56,273 nt of DNA from positions 1 to 56,273 of the forward strand of contig BLLU01000082.1 in assembly GCA_011959105.1 (NCBI GenBank), given 5' to 3'. The notes under the pieces were generated by a model that ran no database searches, was not told the DNA's origin, and saw nothing but the letters and a program-made list of their open reading frames with translations. Of this stretch, positions 42,782 to 52,287 are shown piece after piece. Source of the stretch: Lachnospiraceae bacterium. Its GTDB lineage: Bacteria; Bacillota; Clostridia; Lachnospirales; Lachnospiraceae. Position numbers and translations under genes: made by a program. Numbering within the stretch: the first letter of the stretch is position 1; each line of letters starts with the position of its first letter.

Positions 42782-45700
42782 TCAGATTTTCTCCAGGCTG
42801 ACCGTCACGGTCTCACCGTTCACATTCCACTCTCTGGATACCTCATAGGAGACATCCGCCGTCAGTTCCCGGGCCAGCACCTTGCCGCAGATGGCCTCCC
42901 GGTTGTTCTCCGCGATGGCGGAAATCCTGGCGTTGCCCCCAAAGGATACCCGGATGTGATCCATCACCTCAAATCCCGCGTCCTTGCGCATGGTCTGGAT
43001 TTTGCTGATGATCTCGTAGACAAATCCCTCCTCGATCAATTCCTCCGTCAGATTGGTGTCCAGCACCACGGTCATGCGATTGTCCTCCTGGGATACATAG
43101 CCCTCTTTCTGAGCCATGCTGATCAGCAGATCCTCTTCGGTAAGTTCCACCGCCGCACCGTCTACTTCAAAACGCAGCAAACCGCTGGCCTTCAATTCCT
43201 CCATGGCCGCATTGCCGTCCAGACTGCCCAGCTTCTTCTGGATGCCGCCCAACTGTTTGCCGTACTTGGGACCTACGGTACGCAGCTGGGGTTTGAAATT
43301 GTAGGAGGTGAATTCCCGCACATCATCGGTGAAACTCACTTCCTTAACATTCAATTCCTCCTTGATGATATCCACATAGAAAGCATCCAGACAGACCTCC
43401 GACTTGATATACATTCTGCCAATGGGCTGTCGGTTCTTGATGGCCGCATCGTTGCGGCAGGCCCGGCCCATGACCACCACGGCCAGCACGTCCTTCATGG
43501 ACTCCTCCAGGGCCTTGTCGATCCACTCCTCATGCACCACCGGGAAATCGCACAGATGGATGCTCTCGGGGGCAGTATCGTCTATGCCGCGCACCAGATT
43601 CTGGTAGATGTCCTCGGTCATAAAAGGAATCATGGGAGCCGCGGTTTTACAGATGGTCACCAGCGCCGTATACAGGGTCATGTAGGCATTTATCTTGTCC
43701 TGCTCCATGCCCTTGGCCCAGAAGCGTTCACGACTGCGACGCACATACCAGTTGCTCATCTCGTCCACGAAGTCCTCCAGGGCTGTGGCCGCCTCGGGAA
43801 TGCGGTATTTGTCCAGGTTCTCGTCCACCTGGCCCACCACGGTATTCAGCCGGGAGAGCAGCCATTTGTCCATCACCGGCAGCTTGTGGTAATCCAGCGC
43901 GTATTTTGTAGCGTCAAAATTGTCGATGCTGGCGTACAGGATATAGAAAGCATAGGTATTCCACAGCGTTCCCATGATTTTTCTCTGCCCCTCCTGCACA
44001 ATTTTGCCGGAGAAACGCTTGGGCAGCCAGGGAGCGCAGCTGGTGTAGAAATACCACCGGATGGCATCCGCGCCGTACTGGGCCAGGGCTTCAAAAGGAT
44101 CCACCGCATTGCCCTTGCTCTTGCTCATCTTCTGGCCGTTCTCGTCCTGCACATGGCCCAGCACAATGACGTTCTCATAGGGGGCCTTGTTGAAAAGCAG
44201 GGTGGACTCCGCCATCAGGGAATGGAACCATCCCCGGGTCTGGTCCACGGCCTCGGAGATAAACTGGGCCGGGAACTGCTTTTCAAATACTTCCTTATTT
44301 TCAAAGGGATAATGATGCTGCGCAAAGGGCATGGCGCCGGAATCAAACCAGCAGTCCAGCACCTCGGGCACGCGCTTCATTTCGCCGCCGCATTTGGGGC
44401 AGGGATAAGTCACTTCGTCAATATAGGGCCTGTGCAGTTCCACCTTGGCGGCGTCCGGCTTTCCGGCCTTTTCCGCCAGTTCCTGACGGCTGCCGATGCA
44501 CTCCTGATGTCCGCAGGAGCACTCCCAGATATTCAGCGGTGTGCCCCAATAGCGGTTCCGGGAGATGGCCCAGTCCTGAATGTTCTCCAGCCAGTTGCCA
44601 AAGCGCCCGCTGCCGATGGACTCGGGAATCCAGTTTACCGTATTGTTGTTGCGGATCAGATCCTCCCGGACGGCAGTCTCTTTGATATACCAGGACTCCC
44701 TTGCATAATAGATCAGCGGGGTATCACATCTCCAGCAATGGGGATAATCATGCTCAAACTTAGGGGCGTCGAAGAGTTTACCCTGGGCGTCCAGATCCTT
44801 TATGATCTGCGGATCCGCCTTTTTCACAAAGATACCGCCATAGGGGGTCTCGGCTGTCAGTTCCCCCTTGCCGTCCACGAACTGTACAAAGGGCAGATCG
44901 TACTTGCGGCCCACATTGGCATCGTCCTCACCGAAAGCGGGAGCAATGTGTACGATACCGGTGCCGTCCGACATGGTGACATAGTTGTCACAGGTCACGA
45001 AAAATCCCTTCTTGCCCTGTTTTTCCGCCGCCTCTCCGGCGCAGGCAAACAAAGGCTCATATTCTTTATGCTCCAGTTCTCTGCCCACATAAGTCTCAAG
45101 CACTTCGTAGGCGGGACTATCTTCGGCGGCCAGTTTTCCCAGCACCGTATCCAGCAGGGCCTGCGCCATATAATAGGTACGGCCGTCCGCCGCCTTCACC
45201 CTGCAGTAAGTCTCCTCCGGGTTCACGCACAGAGCCACATTGGAGGGCAGCGTCCAGGGCGTGGTGGTCCATGCCAGGAAATAAGCGTCCTCCCCGGTTA
45301 CCTTAAAGCGAACCACGGCGGAGCGTTCCTTCACCAGCTTATAGCCCTGGGCCACTTCCTGGGTGGACAGGGGGGTACCGCAGCGGGGGCAGTAGGGAAC
45401 GATCTTAAAACCTTTATACAAAAGTCCCTTGTTCCAGATCTCTTTCAGCGCCCACCACTCGGACTCGATAAAATCATCGTGATAAGTCACATAAGGATCG
45501 TCCATGTCGGCCCAGAAGCCCACTGTGCCGGAGAAATCCTCCCACATGCCCTTGTATTTCCAGACGCTCTCCTTGCATTTGTCGATAAAGGGTTCCAGGC
45601 CGTAGGCTTCGATCTGATCCTTGCCGTCCAGCCCCAGCAGTTTTTCCACCTCGATCTCCACCGGCAGGCCATGGGTATCCCATCCTGCCTTGCGGGGCAC

Positions 45701-45934
45701 CATATAGCCCTTCATGGTGCGGTAACGGGGGATCATGTCCTTGATAACCCGGGTCTCCACATGGCCGATGTGGGGCTTGCCGTTGGCCGTAGGAGGCCCG
45801 TCATAAAAAGTATAGGTCTCCCCGTCTTTGTTTTTCTCCAGGCTTTTGCGGAAGATATCATGTTCCTTCCAGAACCGCTCCACCTGCTTCTCCCTGTCCA
45901 CAAAATTAAGATCTGTAGATACTTTCTGATACAT
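42782..45934 (-). CDS. ileS: Isoleucyl-tRNA synthetase
   Basis: 1050 residues, class I. It charges tRNA-Ile and edits valine. Motifs: PPTANGKPHIGHVETRV (HIGH box), the editing domain with VARFKVTGEDA-like and AWTTTPWTLPSNVALCVN, WYIKETAVREDL, GQKMSKSKGNAVDPFEAL (KMSKS), and a C-terminal extension of the clostridial, eukaryote-like IleRS2 type. Zinc-type Cys pairs appear in CPRCGTPLS and YPCPKCGGEMK. AGGAGG precedes the ATG. A T-box leader with an Ile specifier lies upstream, so the gene is induced by uncharged tRNA-Ile. Confidence 0.97.
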   Translation of the reverse strand: MYQKVSTDLNFVDREKQVERFWKEHDIFRKSLEKNKDGETYTFYDGPPTANGKPHIGHVETRVIKDMIPRYRTMKGYMVPRKAGWDTHGLPVEIEVEKLLGLDGKDQIEAYGLEPFIDKCKESVWKYKGMWEDFSGTVGFWADMDDPYVTYHDDFIESEWWALKEIWNKGLLYKGFKIVPYCPRCGTPLSTQEVAQGYKLVKERSAVVRFKVTGEDAYFLAWTTTPWTLPSNVALCVNPEETYCRVKAADGRTYYMAQALLDTVLGKLAAEDSPAYEVLETYVGRELEHKEYEPLFACAGEAAEKQGKKGFFVTCDNYVTMSDGTGIVHIAPAFGEDDANVGRKYDLPFVQFVDGKGELTAETPYGGIFVKKADPQIIKDLDAQGKLFDAPKFEHDYPHCWRCDTPLIYYARESWYIKETAVREDLIRNNNTVNWIPESIGSGRFGNWLENIQDWAISRNRYWGTPLNIWECSCGHQECIGSRQELAEKAGKPDAAKVELHRPYIDEVTYPCPKCGGEMKRVPEVLDCWFDSGAMPFAQHHYPFENKEVFEKQFPAQFISEAVDQTRGWFHSLMAESTLLFNKAPYENVIVLGHVQDENGQKMSKSKGNAVDPFEALAQYGADAIRWYFYTSCAPWLPKRFSGKIVQEGQRKIMGTLWNTYAFYILYASIDNFDATKYALDYHKLPVMDKWLLSRLNTVVGQVDENLDKYRIPEAATALEDFVDEMSNWYVRRSRERFWAKGMEQDKINAYMTLYTALVTICKTAAPMIPFMTEDIYQNLVRGIDDTAPESIHLCDFPVVHEEWIDKALEESMKDVLAVVVMGRACRNDAAIKNRQPIGRMYIKSEVCLDAFYVDIIKEELNVKEVSFTDDVREFTSYNFKPQLRTVGPKYGKQLGGIQKKLGSLDGNAAMEELKASGLLRFEVDGAAVELTEEDLLISMAQKEGYVSQEDNRMTVVLDTNLTEELIEEGFVYEIISKIQTMRKDAGFEVMDHIRVSFGGNARISAIAENNREAICGKVLARELTADVSYEVSREWNVNGETVTVSLEKI

Positions 45935-45985
45935 TCTGCACTCCTCCTGTTATTGTAGTTCTTCCGTTCCGTAATTTTGAGAAAT

Positions 45986-46240
45986 AAAAAAGGCCCTGTC
46001 CGTAAAAGGACGAGGCCGTTTGCCCGTATTACCACCCGTTACGCATACGCACCGCCCTGCAAACTATGCCGGGCAGATCAATATGTTCCCCCTTAACGCC
46101 GGGGCTACGGCCACACCTACTGATTTTCGGCATGGCAGCTCGGAAGTGATTTTCCACGACAGCCTACTTGCGCCGGTCTCCCACCCTCTCCGGCTCGCTG
46201 GGGCTTTTGCGCTGCGTGTACTCTCTTCGTCTGCGCTTTT
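45986..46240 (-). ncRNA. T-box riboswitch leader of ileS
   Basis: On the minus strand, the AGTA-bulge segment GAAGAGAGTACACGCAGC and the loop stem GAGGGTGGGAGACCGGC come first. The specifier region GAAAATCACTTCCGAGCTG follows, with codon ATC (46150-46148) for isoleucine. The T-box proper, ACGGGTGGTAATACGGG, lies at 46039-46023. The intrinsic terminator pairs GGCCTCGTCC with GGACAGGGCC before a U-run at about 45995-45990. Uncharged tRNA-Ile would bind specifier and T-box and favour the antiterminator. Confidence 0.92.
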
Positions 46241-46262
46241 CGGTTCATTCTGTTTGTTTCCG

Positions 46263-46292
46263 ATTATAAGACCGGCCTCCCTTTTCTGTCAA
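46263..46292 (-). promoter_or_regulatory. Promoter of the ileS T-box transcript
   Basis: Minus strand TTGACA (46292-46287), 18 bases, TATAAT (46268-46263). Both boxes are consensus. It is back to back with the promoter of the diguanylate cyclase gene. Confidence 0.85.
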
Positions 46293-46317
46293 GCGGAAAA
46301 GTTTATTTTCTTTTTCA

Positions 46318-46346
46318 TTGCAATTTCCCAATGTTCCGTTTATACT
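46318..46346 (+). promoter_or_regulatory. Sigma-A promoter for the diguanylate cyclase gene
   Basis: TTGCAA (46318-46323), 17 bases, TATACT (46341-46346), 57 bases upstream of the ATG at 46404. Confidence 0.75.
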
Positions 46347-46403
46347 GTTTTTAACACCTTAACACTACAGGAAAAAGGAGACGCGGATTCAAATACCGGC
46401 ACT

Positions 46404-47726
46404 ATGGAAAGCACAAAAAAAACAACCAAAAATAAACGCGGAAAACTATATTATTCTTTTCAGGCCATCAGCATGATCCCGCTGCTGATCTATGGAATCG
46501 TGGTCATCATCTTCAGCAGCGCCACTTTCCGTCGGAGCATGCAGCAACAGGTCTATGCGGAACTCAAAAACGTGGAAAGCCTGGTGGACACCCTGCTGGA
46601 CACGGCCTATCCGGGAGATTACACACTGAAGGGGGACAACGTTCTGTCCCTGTATAAGGGAGGCGTGAATATCACCGCCGATTACAGCCTCATTGACGGT
46701 ATCAAGGAAGACACCGGCATGGACGTAACTCTGTTTTACCAGGACACCCGGATTCTCACCACGATCAAAAACTGGGAGGGAGAACGGCTCATCGGCACCC
46801 GCGCCCCGGAACAGGTGCTGACGGATGTGCTGGAAGGGGGAGAATCCCGCTTTTACGATAAGGTCATTATCAAGGGAACCACCTACTTCGCCTATTACGC
46901 CCCTCTGTATAACGGTGACGGACAGATCACGGGCATCCTGTTTGTGGGCAAACCCGCGGCGGAGGTCAACAACCAGGTCAACACAGCCCTCTCTCCCATG
47001 GTGATTGTGGGTGTTTTGGCACTGATCCTGGTCTGCCTTTTCTCCATGTATTATGCGGGCACATTCCTGAAAGCTCTCTACGGCCTCCGCACCTTTATCT
47101 CCCGGGTTTCCACCGGGAATCTGAGCGAGGAACTGGACCCTGCCGTGCTGAAGCGGGGAGACGAACTCACGGAACTGGGCCGTTCCGCCCTGTCCATGCA
47201 GCGTTCCCTGCGCAGCCTTGTGGAGCGGGACAGCCTGACAGAACTGTACAACCGGCGCAGCGGCGGGCATCACCTGGCCCACACCGTGGAAAAGGCCCGT
47301 TCCGGGAACACTTCCTTTACGCTGGTGATCGCCGATATCGACTATTTCAAAAAAGTCAACGACACCTATGGCCACCAATGCGGGGATTTGGTGCTGCAGA
47401 ACGTTGCCCGCATCCTGCGCAGGCATATAAAGGGCAAAGGCTACGCCATCCGCTGGGGCGGCGAAGAATTCCTGCTGGTATATGAGAACAGCCGCCTGGA
47501 AGAAGCAAGAAAATTCCTGGAAACATTACAGGAAGAAATCAGGAATTCCTGCGTACAGTCCGAGGGAAACCAGATCTACATAACCATGACCTTCGGCATG
47601 GCCTGCAACCCCTCCAGAGAATTAAAAGACCTGCTGCGGGAGGCCGACGACAGGCTGTATTACGGCAAAAATAACGGAAGGGACCAGATTGTAAGCGGGG
47701 AAACACCTTCGCCAGCGGAGCCGTGA
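46404..47726 (+). CDS. Membrane diguanylate cyclase with extracellular Cache-type sensor
   Basis: 440 residues from ATG 46404; the open frame upstream crosses the T-box DNA. Membrane helices at about 17-38 and 200-222 flank an outer domain of about 160 residues resembling a single Cache fold (DTAYPGDYTLKGDNVLSLYKG, DMDVTLFYQD-like DTGMDVTLFYQDTRI, FAYYAPLYNGDGQITG). A HAMP-like linker follows, then a GGDEF domain with RWGGEEFLLVYE, so the active-site motif GGEEF is intact. It makes cyclic di-GMP from two GTP in response to an external ligand. No RxxD inhibitory site was recognised. It has its own promoter. Confidence 0.93.
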   Translation: MESTKKTTKNKRGKLYYSFQAISMIPLLIYGIVVIIFSSATFRRSMQQQVYAELKNVESLVDTLLDTAYPGDYTLKGDNVLSLYKGGVNITADYSLIDGIKEDTGMDVTLFYQDTRILTTIKNWEGERLIGTRAPEQVLTDVLEGGESRFYDKVIIKGTTYFAYYAPLYNGDGQITGILFVGKPAAEVNNQVNTALSPMVIVGVLALILVCLFSMYYAGTFLKALYGLRTFISRVSTGNLSEELDPAVLKRGDELTELGRSALSMQRSLRSLVERDSLTELYNRRSGGHHLAHTVEKARSGNTSFTLVIADIDYFKKVNDTYGHQCGDLVLQNVARILRRHIKGKGYAIRWGGEEFLLVYENSRLEEARKFLETLQEEIRNSCVQSEGNQIYITMTFGMACNPSRELKDLLREADDRLYYGKNNGRDQIVSGETPSPAEP

Positions 47727-47786
47727 CCTTCCGCCCGACACAAACATGCCATGATGTTCAACCTGTGAATTACGGAAAGGGAAGAA

Positions 47787-48422
47787 ATGAACAAAAAACT
47801 GACGCCCTATTTTATCCTGTTTCTGGCCGTGTTGCTGTTGGCGGTGGACATCCGCCTCCCCCTCATGCCATACCCGGCCTTTGAGCCTTTTGTCACGGAG
47901 GCGCCTCAGACCGTGGATCTGGTGATCAATCATGTGATCGGTCATCAGTTGATGCTGGATCTGTTTTCGGACCTTCTGGGCTATCTCCTGCTGGCCGTCT
48001 CCTGCGTGATGCTGGGACCTGCAAACAAGCATTTTTTCCGGCTGCTGCCCTGGGCGGCCTCCAGCCTGGCCTTCTACCTGTGTCAGCAGTTGATGCCCTT
48101 CCATCTCAACGGCGGCATGCGCTTCAGGGCCGGATATCTGTTGTACTTTGTCTCCGGCATTCTCCAGGTCCTGCTGCTGATGCGGGCCATGTTCCACGTC
48201 TGCGACGGTCTGGACACCACGGAAAACCACAGCTTCAACAATCTGTCCATCATTTTTATGATCATCAGTTGTTTTACGGGGGTGGTGGCCGTACTGCTGT
48301 GGTTTTATGACTTGGTCCGGATCGCGCTGATCTACTTTGTCTTGCAGATGGTATTTATGGGAATCTTCTGGTCCCGGGTGTGGAAGGACCGAATGCTTTT
48401 GACGGGTGAAAAGGCTGTTTGA
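47787..48422 (+). CDS. Integral membrane protein of unknown function
   Basis: 211 residues with GGGAAG before the ATG. About five hydrophobic helices (8-24, 60-78, 84-102, 118-140, 155-178, and a last one to 195). Polar positions in or near helices include HVIGHQLMLDLFSDLLGY and NGGMRFRAGYLLYFVSG. I do not recognise the family. It follows the cyclase gene by 60 bases without a visible terminator and may be cotranscribed. Confidence 0.8.
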   Translation: MNKKLTPYFILFLAVLLLAVDIRLPLMPYPAFEPFVTEAPQTVDLVINHVIGHQLMLDLFSDLLGYLLLAVSCVMLGPANKHFFRLLPWAASSLAFYLCQQLMPFHLNGGMRFRAGYLLYFVSGILQVLLLMRAMFHVCDGLDTTENHSFNNLSIIFMIISCFTGVVAVLLWFYDLVRIALIYFVLQMVFMGIFWSRVWKDRMLLTGEKAV

Positions 48423-48428
48423 GGACTC

Positions 48429-48457
48429 TTGCATTCCCAATCTGAATAGGGTATAAT
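48429..48457 (+). promoter_or_regulatory. Sigma-A promoter for the DHH phosphoesterase gene
   Basis: TTGCAT (48429-48434), 17 bases, TATAAT (48452-48457), 66 bases upstream of the ATG. Confidence 0.82.
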
Positions 48458-48523
48458 GTTGCCATATTAAGAGGGAAACTGCCGGATGGTCGGTTTCTCC
48501 GAATTCAGAAAGGACCGATACAT

Positions 48524-49444
48524 ATGAGACTGATTACACGTTCCGATTTTGACGGCCTTGCCTGCGGCGCACTGCTGAAGGAAGCCGGAATCATTGACAA
48601 CTGGAAATTTGCCCACCCCAAGGATCTGCAGGACGGTCTGGTGGAAGTAAATGAAAACGACTGTCTGGCCAATGTGCCCTTTGTGGAGGGCTGCGGTCTG
48701 TGGTTTGACCACCATTCCAGCGAGCATGAGAGAAACGAGTTAAAGGGAAAATACAAAGGCGAGAGCCGTATCACTCCCTCCTGCGCCCGGATCATCTACG
48801 AGTACTACGGCGGCAGGGAGCGCTTTCCCCAGTTTGACGATATGATGGAGGCCGTGGACAAGGTGGACTCCGGCCATCTGACCATTGATGAGGTGATGAA
48901 CCCTCAGGGCTGGATTCTGATGGGCTTTTTGATGGATCCCCGCACCGGCCTGGGACGTTGGAGGCAGTTCACCATCTCCAACTATCAGCTGATGGAAAAG
49001 CTGATGGACGCCTGCCGCACCATGAGCACTGAGGAGATTCTGGCGCTGCCGGATGTACAGGAGCGCATCGAGGTGTACAATGAGCAGACGGAGAAATTCC
49101 GGGAGATGGTAACCAAGTATACCCGCACCGAGGGCAATGTGATCATCACGGATCTGCGGGGCGTAGATCCCATCTATACCGGCAACCGCTTTATGATCTA
49201 CAGCATGTACCCCGAACAGAATATTTCCGCCTGGATTGTCAGCGGCCGGGGCGGCCAGGGATGTTCCGCAGCCGTGGGATACAGCATCTTAAACCGTACC
49301 AGCGACGTCAATGTGGGCAGCCTGATGCTGAAATACAATGGCGGCGGCCACAAAGCGGTGGGCACCTGCCAGTTCTCAAACGAGAATATGGAGACGGAAC
49401 TCCCCAAAATGCTGGCGGAACTGTGTGGCATGGCCAATGGTTAA
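48524..49444 (+). CDS. DHH-family phosphoesterase (exopolyphosphatase-like)
   Basis: 306 residues with AAAGGA eight bases before the ATG. N-terminal DHH motifs: ITRSDFDGLACGALLKEAG (metal-binding Asp pair) and LWFDHHSSEHERNE (DHH). A C-terminal DHHA1-type domain ends in YNGGGHKAVGTCQFS. It lacks the first DxD spacing of RecJ and has no membrane or sensory domain as in GdpP, so a small-molecule phosphatase such as an exopolyphosphatase or nanoRNase/pAp phosphatase is likely. It is monocistronic with its own promoter and terminator. Confidence 0.88.
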   Translation: MRLITRSDFDGLACGALLKEAGIIDNWKFAHPKDLQDGLVEVNENDCLANVPFVEGCGLWFDHHSSEHERNELKGKYKGESRITPSCARIIYEYYGGRERFPQFDDMMEAVDKVDSGHLTIDEVMNPQGWILMGFLMDPRTGLGRWRQFTISNYQLMEKLMDACRTMSTEEILALPDVQERIEVYNEQTEKFREMVTKYTRTEGNVIITDLRGVDPIYTGNRFMIYSMYPEQNISAWIVSGRGGQGCSAAVGYSILNRTSDVNVGSLMLKYNGGGHKAVGTCQFSNENMETELPKMLAELCGMANG

Positions 49445-49464
49445 TACGGGATTTTGTAATCATG

Positions 49465-49516
49465 AATAAAAGGGTTGCGGTGCCGACTGCTGTCTTGTCG
49501 GTGCTGCAACCCTTTT
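49465..49516 (+). terminator. Rho-independent terminator after the DHH gene
   Basis: AAAAGGGTTGC and GCAACCCTTTT are exact complements around an inner CCGAC/GTCGG stem. The T tract ends the right arm. The symmetric tracts may also serve the converging GDPD gene. Confidence 0.85.
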
Positions 49517-49555
49517 CTGGGGCAAAAGCGGAGATCAGAATTATGAGCAAAGTCT

Positions 49556-50275
49556 TCACTCCAGTATATTGGTTGTAATAAAATCGACCCCCCACCGAAT
49601 AAGCTGCCCGGCCTGCCCCGGGTCATCGCAGGTCCAGCAGTTTACAAGGATGCCGTTTTCATGAAAAAGTTTTACATTTTCCCCGCATAGCTGATGGAAT
49701 TCCACATCAATATCAAAGCGGTATTCCTTTAGCTTCCCGGGAAGCTCCTCTGCCAGTTCGCAGGTTAAAAACTGCAGGCGGCTTTCGGGGAGGAGTTTTC
49801 TGAGTTCCACCAGGTTTTCAAAAATAAAGGAGATAAAGACAATCTTTTCCAGATCATAACACTCCCTGCAGATGTTGACCACCTCCCGGATATTCTCCGG
49901 ATCCATAGCATTTTTCAGTTCGATTACCCCCGTCTTTTCATACCGCGCCAGCACTGCCAGAAACTCCTCCAGCGTGGGCATATACAGCGCTTCGCCAAAG
50001 TCCCCGTCCCTTCCCTTGATTCTGAGCCCACGTAGCGTTCCAAAATCATTTTCCTCCATCACAAGATCCTGATCGCACAGCCTGCCGGTGCTGTCGTCAT
50101 GATAAACAAGATATTTGTTGTCCGCCGTAACATGAATGTCGCATTCTATGCCAAAATAGGAACGGTTGCAGGCCGCCACAAAAGAATGGATTGTATTCTC
50201 CCGCTCAATCCCGCTGAGCCCCCGATGGGCGATCATTTTTACCGCTTTGTTTTCCCCAATCTTTATTGTATTCAT
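49556..50275 (-). CDS. Glycerophosphodiester phosphodiesterase
   Basis: 239 residues from ATG 50275, ten bases after AAAGGA; the GTG three codons earlier is too close to that site. TIM-barrel GDPD motifs: MIAHRGLSGIERENTIHSF (catalytic His and Glu), FGIECDIHVTADNKYLVYHD (metal-binding Glu/Asp and second His), IELKNAMDPENI, and NCWTCDDPGQAGQLIRWGVDFITTN at the C-terminus. No signal peptide, so it acts in the cytoplasm on glycerophosphodiesters from lipid turnover. Confidence 0.93.
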   Translation of the reverse strand: MNTIKIGENKAVKMIAHRGLSGIERENTIHSFVAACNRSYFGIECDIHVTADNKYLVYHDDSTGRLCDQDLVMEENDFGTLRGLRIKGRDGDFGEALYMPTLEEFLAVLARYEKTGVIELKNAMDPENIREVVNICRECYDLEKIVFISFIFENLVELRKLLPESRLQFLTCELAEELPGKLKEYRFDIDVEFHQLCGENVKLFHENGILVNCWTCDDPGQAGQLIRWGVDFITTNILE

Positions 50276-50355
50276 GACAATCACATCCTTTCTGTTTCAC
50301 CTTCGATTCCGGGCAGGGCAGTCTCATCGGTCATCTGCCGGGATGCCCTTGCCTT

Positions 50356-52071
50356 TTAAGCCTCTATGGCCGCCCTGCGGGAATTAATTTCTTTAAAGAT
50401 TTCCATGTCAAATTTCGCTTTTCTGCCATATGTATACAGGCCGTTTGTCTCCTGCTCCACATCATAAAGCTGGGTATAGCAGAAGCCGAACATGCGGGGA
50501 TTATCCAGCAGGGCGTCGGTGAGTCCCCGGTAGCGGGCAATAAATTCCTCCTGAGTCCTGGGCCCGTCTCCATATCCCCAACTCTGCGCGTTCTCCCCTT
50601 CCACATCCCACTTGATGCCGCCATACTCGCTGATAAAGACGGGTACATCCTTTAGAGGAGTCTGTCTGTGAGGATGGGACTCCCGCAGTTCGCCCCCGCC
50701 TGCAAAAGCCGCGTAATGTCCCGCGAACTTCTCCGTATCCTGCTCGTAATCATGCAGATCATATATATCCGTCACCACATGGAAATTGCCGCTGGTGTCG
50801 ATACAGGGTCTGGTGGTGTCAAAGAGTTTTGTCATCTGCCATACGATCCGCAGTAGATCATCGTCCTGTTTGCGTCCGTCATAATCCCATGTCTCGTTAA
50901 AAGGACACCAGCCCACGATGGCAGGATGGTTGAAATCTCTGGAAAGAACCTCCATCCACTCCGGCAGGAAACATTTCAGGGCCCCGGGATCGCTGTAATC
51001 CAGCCCCCAATTCCCCTGCTCCCCCCACACCAGATAGCCCATACGGTCGCAGTGATACAGAAATCTGGGTTCAAATACCTTCTGATGCAGCCGCGCCCCG
51101 TTAAAGCCTGCATCCAGAGACAGCTGAATGTCCCGCGCCAGGGCCTCATCGGTGGGCGCCGTATAGATACCGTCCGGATAAAAGCCCTGGTCCAGCACCA
51201 GTCTCTGGAATATGGATCTGCCGTTGATCAGCACCTTTTCGCCTTGGATCTTCACTTCTCTCATGCCAAAATAGCTGTGCAGGGAGTCTTCCCCAAAAGA
51301 TAATTCCAACTCATACAGATGTCCGCTGCCGGCTTCCCAGAGATGCACCTCTGAGAGCAGAATGGTCAGTATCCCCCCGCCTGCGTTGACCGTCGTCCGG
51401 GCGCTGCCGCAGCTTTTACCCTCGTAAAAGGCTTCCGCCCTGAGAATACCCTCTCCTTTTGTCACGGCCCTGACGGTCACGGTGCCATCCGCAATATTCG
51501 GATAATACCGCAGACTCTGAATATAGCTTTCCGGTACGAATTCCAGCCATACTGTCTGCCAGATTCCCGTTGTTCTGGTATAGTCACAGCCGTTAGAATA
51601 AAAGCTGTCCGCCTGCTTTCCCCTGGGCTGTCTGCCGCTCCTTGTATCATCTGCGGCATAGACGGAAATATGATTTTCTCCTTCTGCCACGCTCTCTGTG
51701 ATATCAAAAGCAAAGGAACTGTAACCGCCCTTATGCTCTCCCACTGCTCTGCCGTTCACCCACACCCGGCATTCATAGTCTACTGCGCCAAAGTGCAGAA
51801 TCACCCGGCCCTTTAGCAGGTCCGCCGTGAGAGACACCGTTCTGTGATACCACACGGCCGCCATGAAATCCTTATAGCCCACCCCGCTCAGTTGGCTTTC
51901 CGGGCAGAAGGGCACCAGGATCTTACGGTCCAGTTCCTTCTTCTCATAGAACTTCCTCGCCACTCCGCTGTCTCCGAAATCAAATGCAAAATCCCATTCT
52001 CCGTTGAGGTTCATCCAGTTATCCCGCCTCATCTGGGGCTGGGGATGTTCCGGTCTCGGTATTGTATTCAT
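50356..52071 (-). CDS. Glycoside hydrolase family 2 (beta-galactosidase/glucuronidase-like)
   Basis: 571 residues from ATG 52071, eight bases after GAGGA. Sugar-binding jelly roll (about 15-180; WMNLNGEWDFAFDFGD, VPFCPESQLSG, HFGAVDYECRVWVNG), immunoglobulin-like domain (185-285), then the TIM barrel. The acid/base Glu is in WCPFNETWDYDG and the nucleophile Glu in VFISEYGGIKWD. It has no signal peptide and lacks the extra domains of LacZ, so it is a short GH2 enzyme that splits oligosaccharides or glycosides inside the cell. Substrate not determined. Confidence 0.94.
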   Translation of the reverse strand: MNTIPRPEHPQPQMRRDNWMNLNGEWDFAFDFGDSGVARKFYEKKELDRKILVPFCPESQLSGVGYKDFMAAVWYHRTVSLTADLLKGRVILHFGAVDYECRVWVNGRAVGEHKGGYSSFAFDITESVAEGENHISVYAADDTRSGRQPRGKQADSFYSNGCDYTRTTGIWQTVWLEFVPESYIQSLRYYPNIADGTVTVRAVTKGEGILRAEAFYEGKSCGSARTTVNAGGGILTILLSEVHLWEAGSGHLYELELSFGEDSLHSYFGMREVKIQGEKVLINGRSIFQRLVLDQGFYPDGIYTAPTDEALARDIQLSLDAGFNGARLHQKVFEPRFLYHCDRMGYLVWGEQGNWGLDYSDPGALKCFLPEWMEVLSRDFNHPAIVGWCPFNETWDYDGRKQDDDLLRIVWQMTKLFDTTRPCIDTSGNFHVVTDIYDLHDYEQDTEKFAGHYAAFAGGGELRESHPHRQTPLKDVPVFISEYGGIKWDVEGENAQSWGYGDGPRTQEEFIARYRGLTDALLDNPRMFGFCYTQLYDVEQETNGLYTYGRKAKFDMEIFKEINSRRAAIEA

Positions 52072-52287
52072 ATCTGTTTTCCTCGGCTTCCTTTGTGTGC
52101 TGTGCAAAATGATTTATGTTCCTTTATACCAGTATAATCCTTTTTCGGAAAAAAGCTATGAAAAATATCGAAAAATATGTAAAGCACCCCTGTGTTATAA
52201 ATATGCCGCCCACAAACCCGCCAAAGGCAAATGTATTTGTGAGCGGCAATGAGATTGCCCCTTCGTAAAGAGTCGTATTTTTCTGTC

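Noticed and set aside
42464..45958. Very long plus-strand open frame opposite ileS
   Set aside because: It is the antisense of ileS, whose HIGH, KMSKS and zinc motifs are clear; long antisense frames are common in GC-rich genes. The same applies to 40093-42606 opposite glgP.
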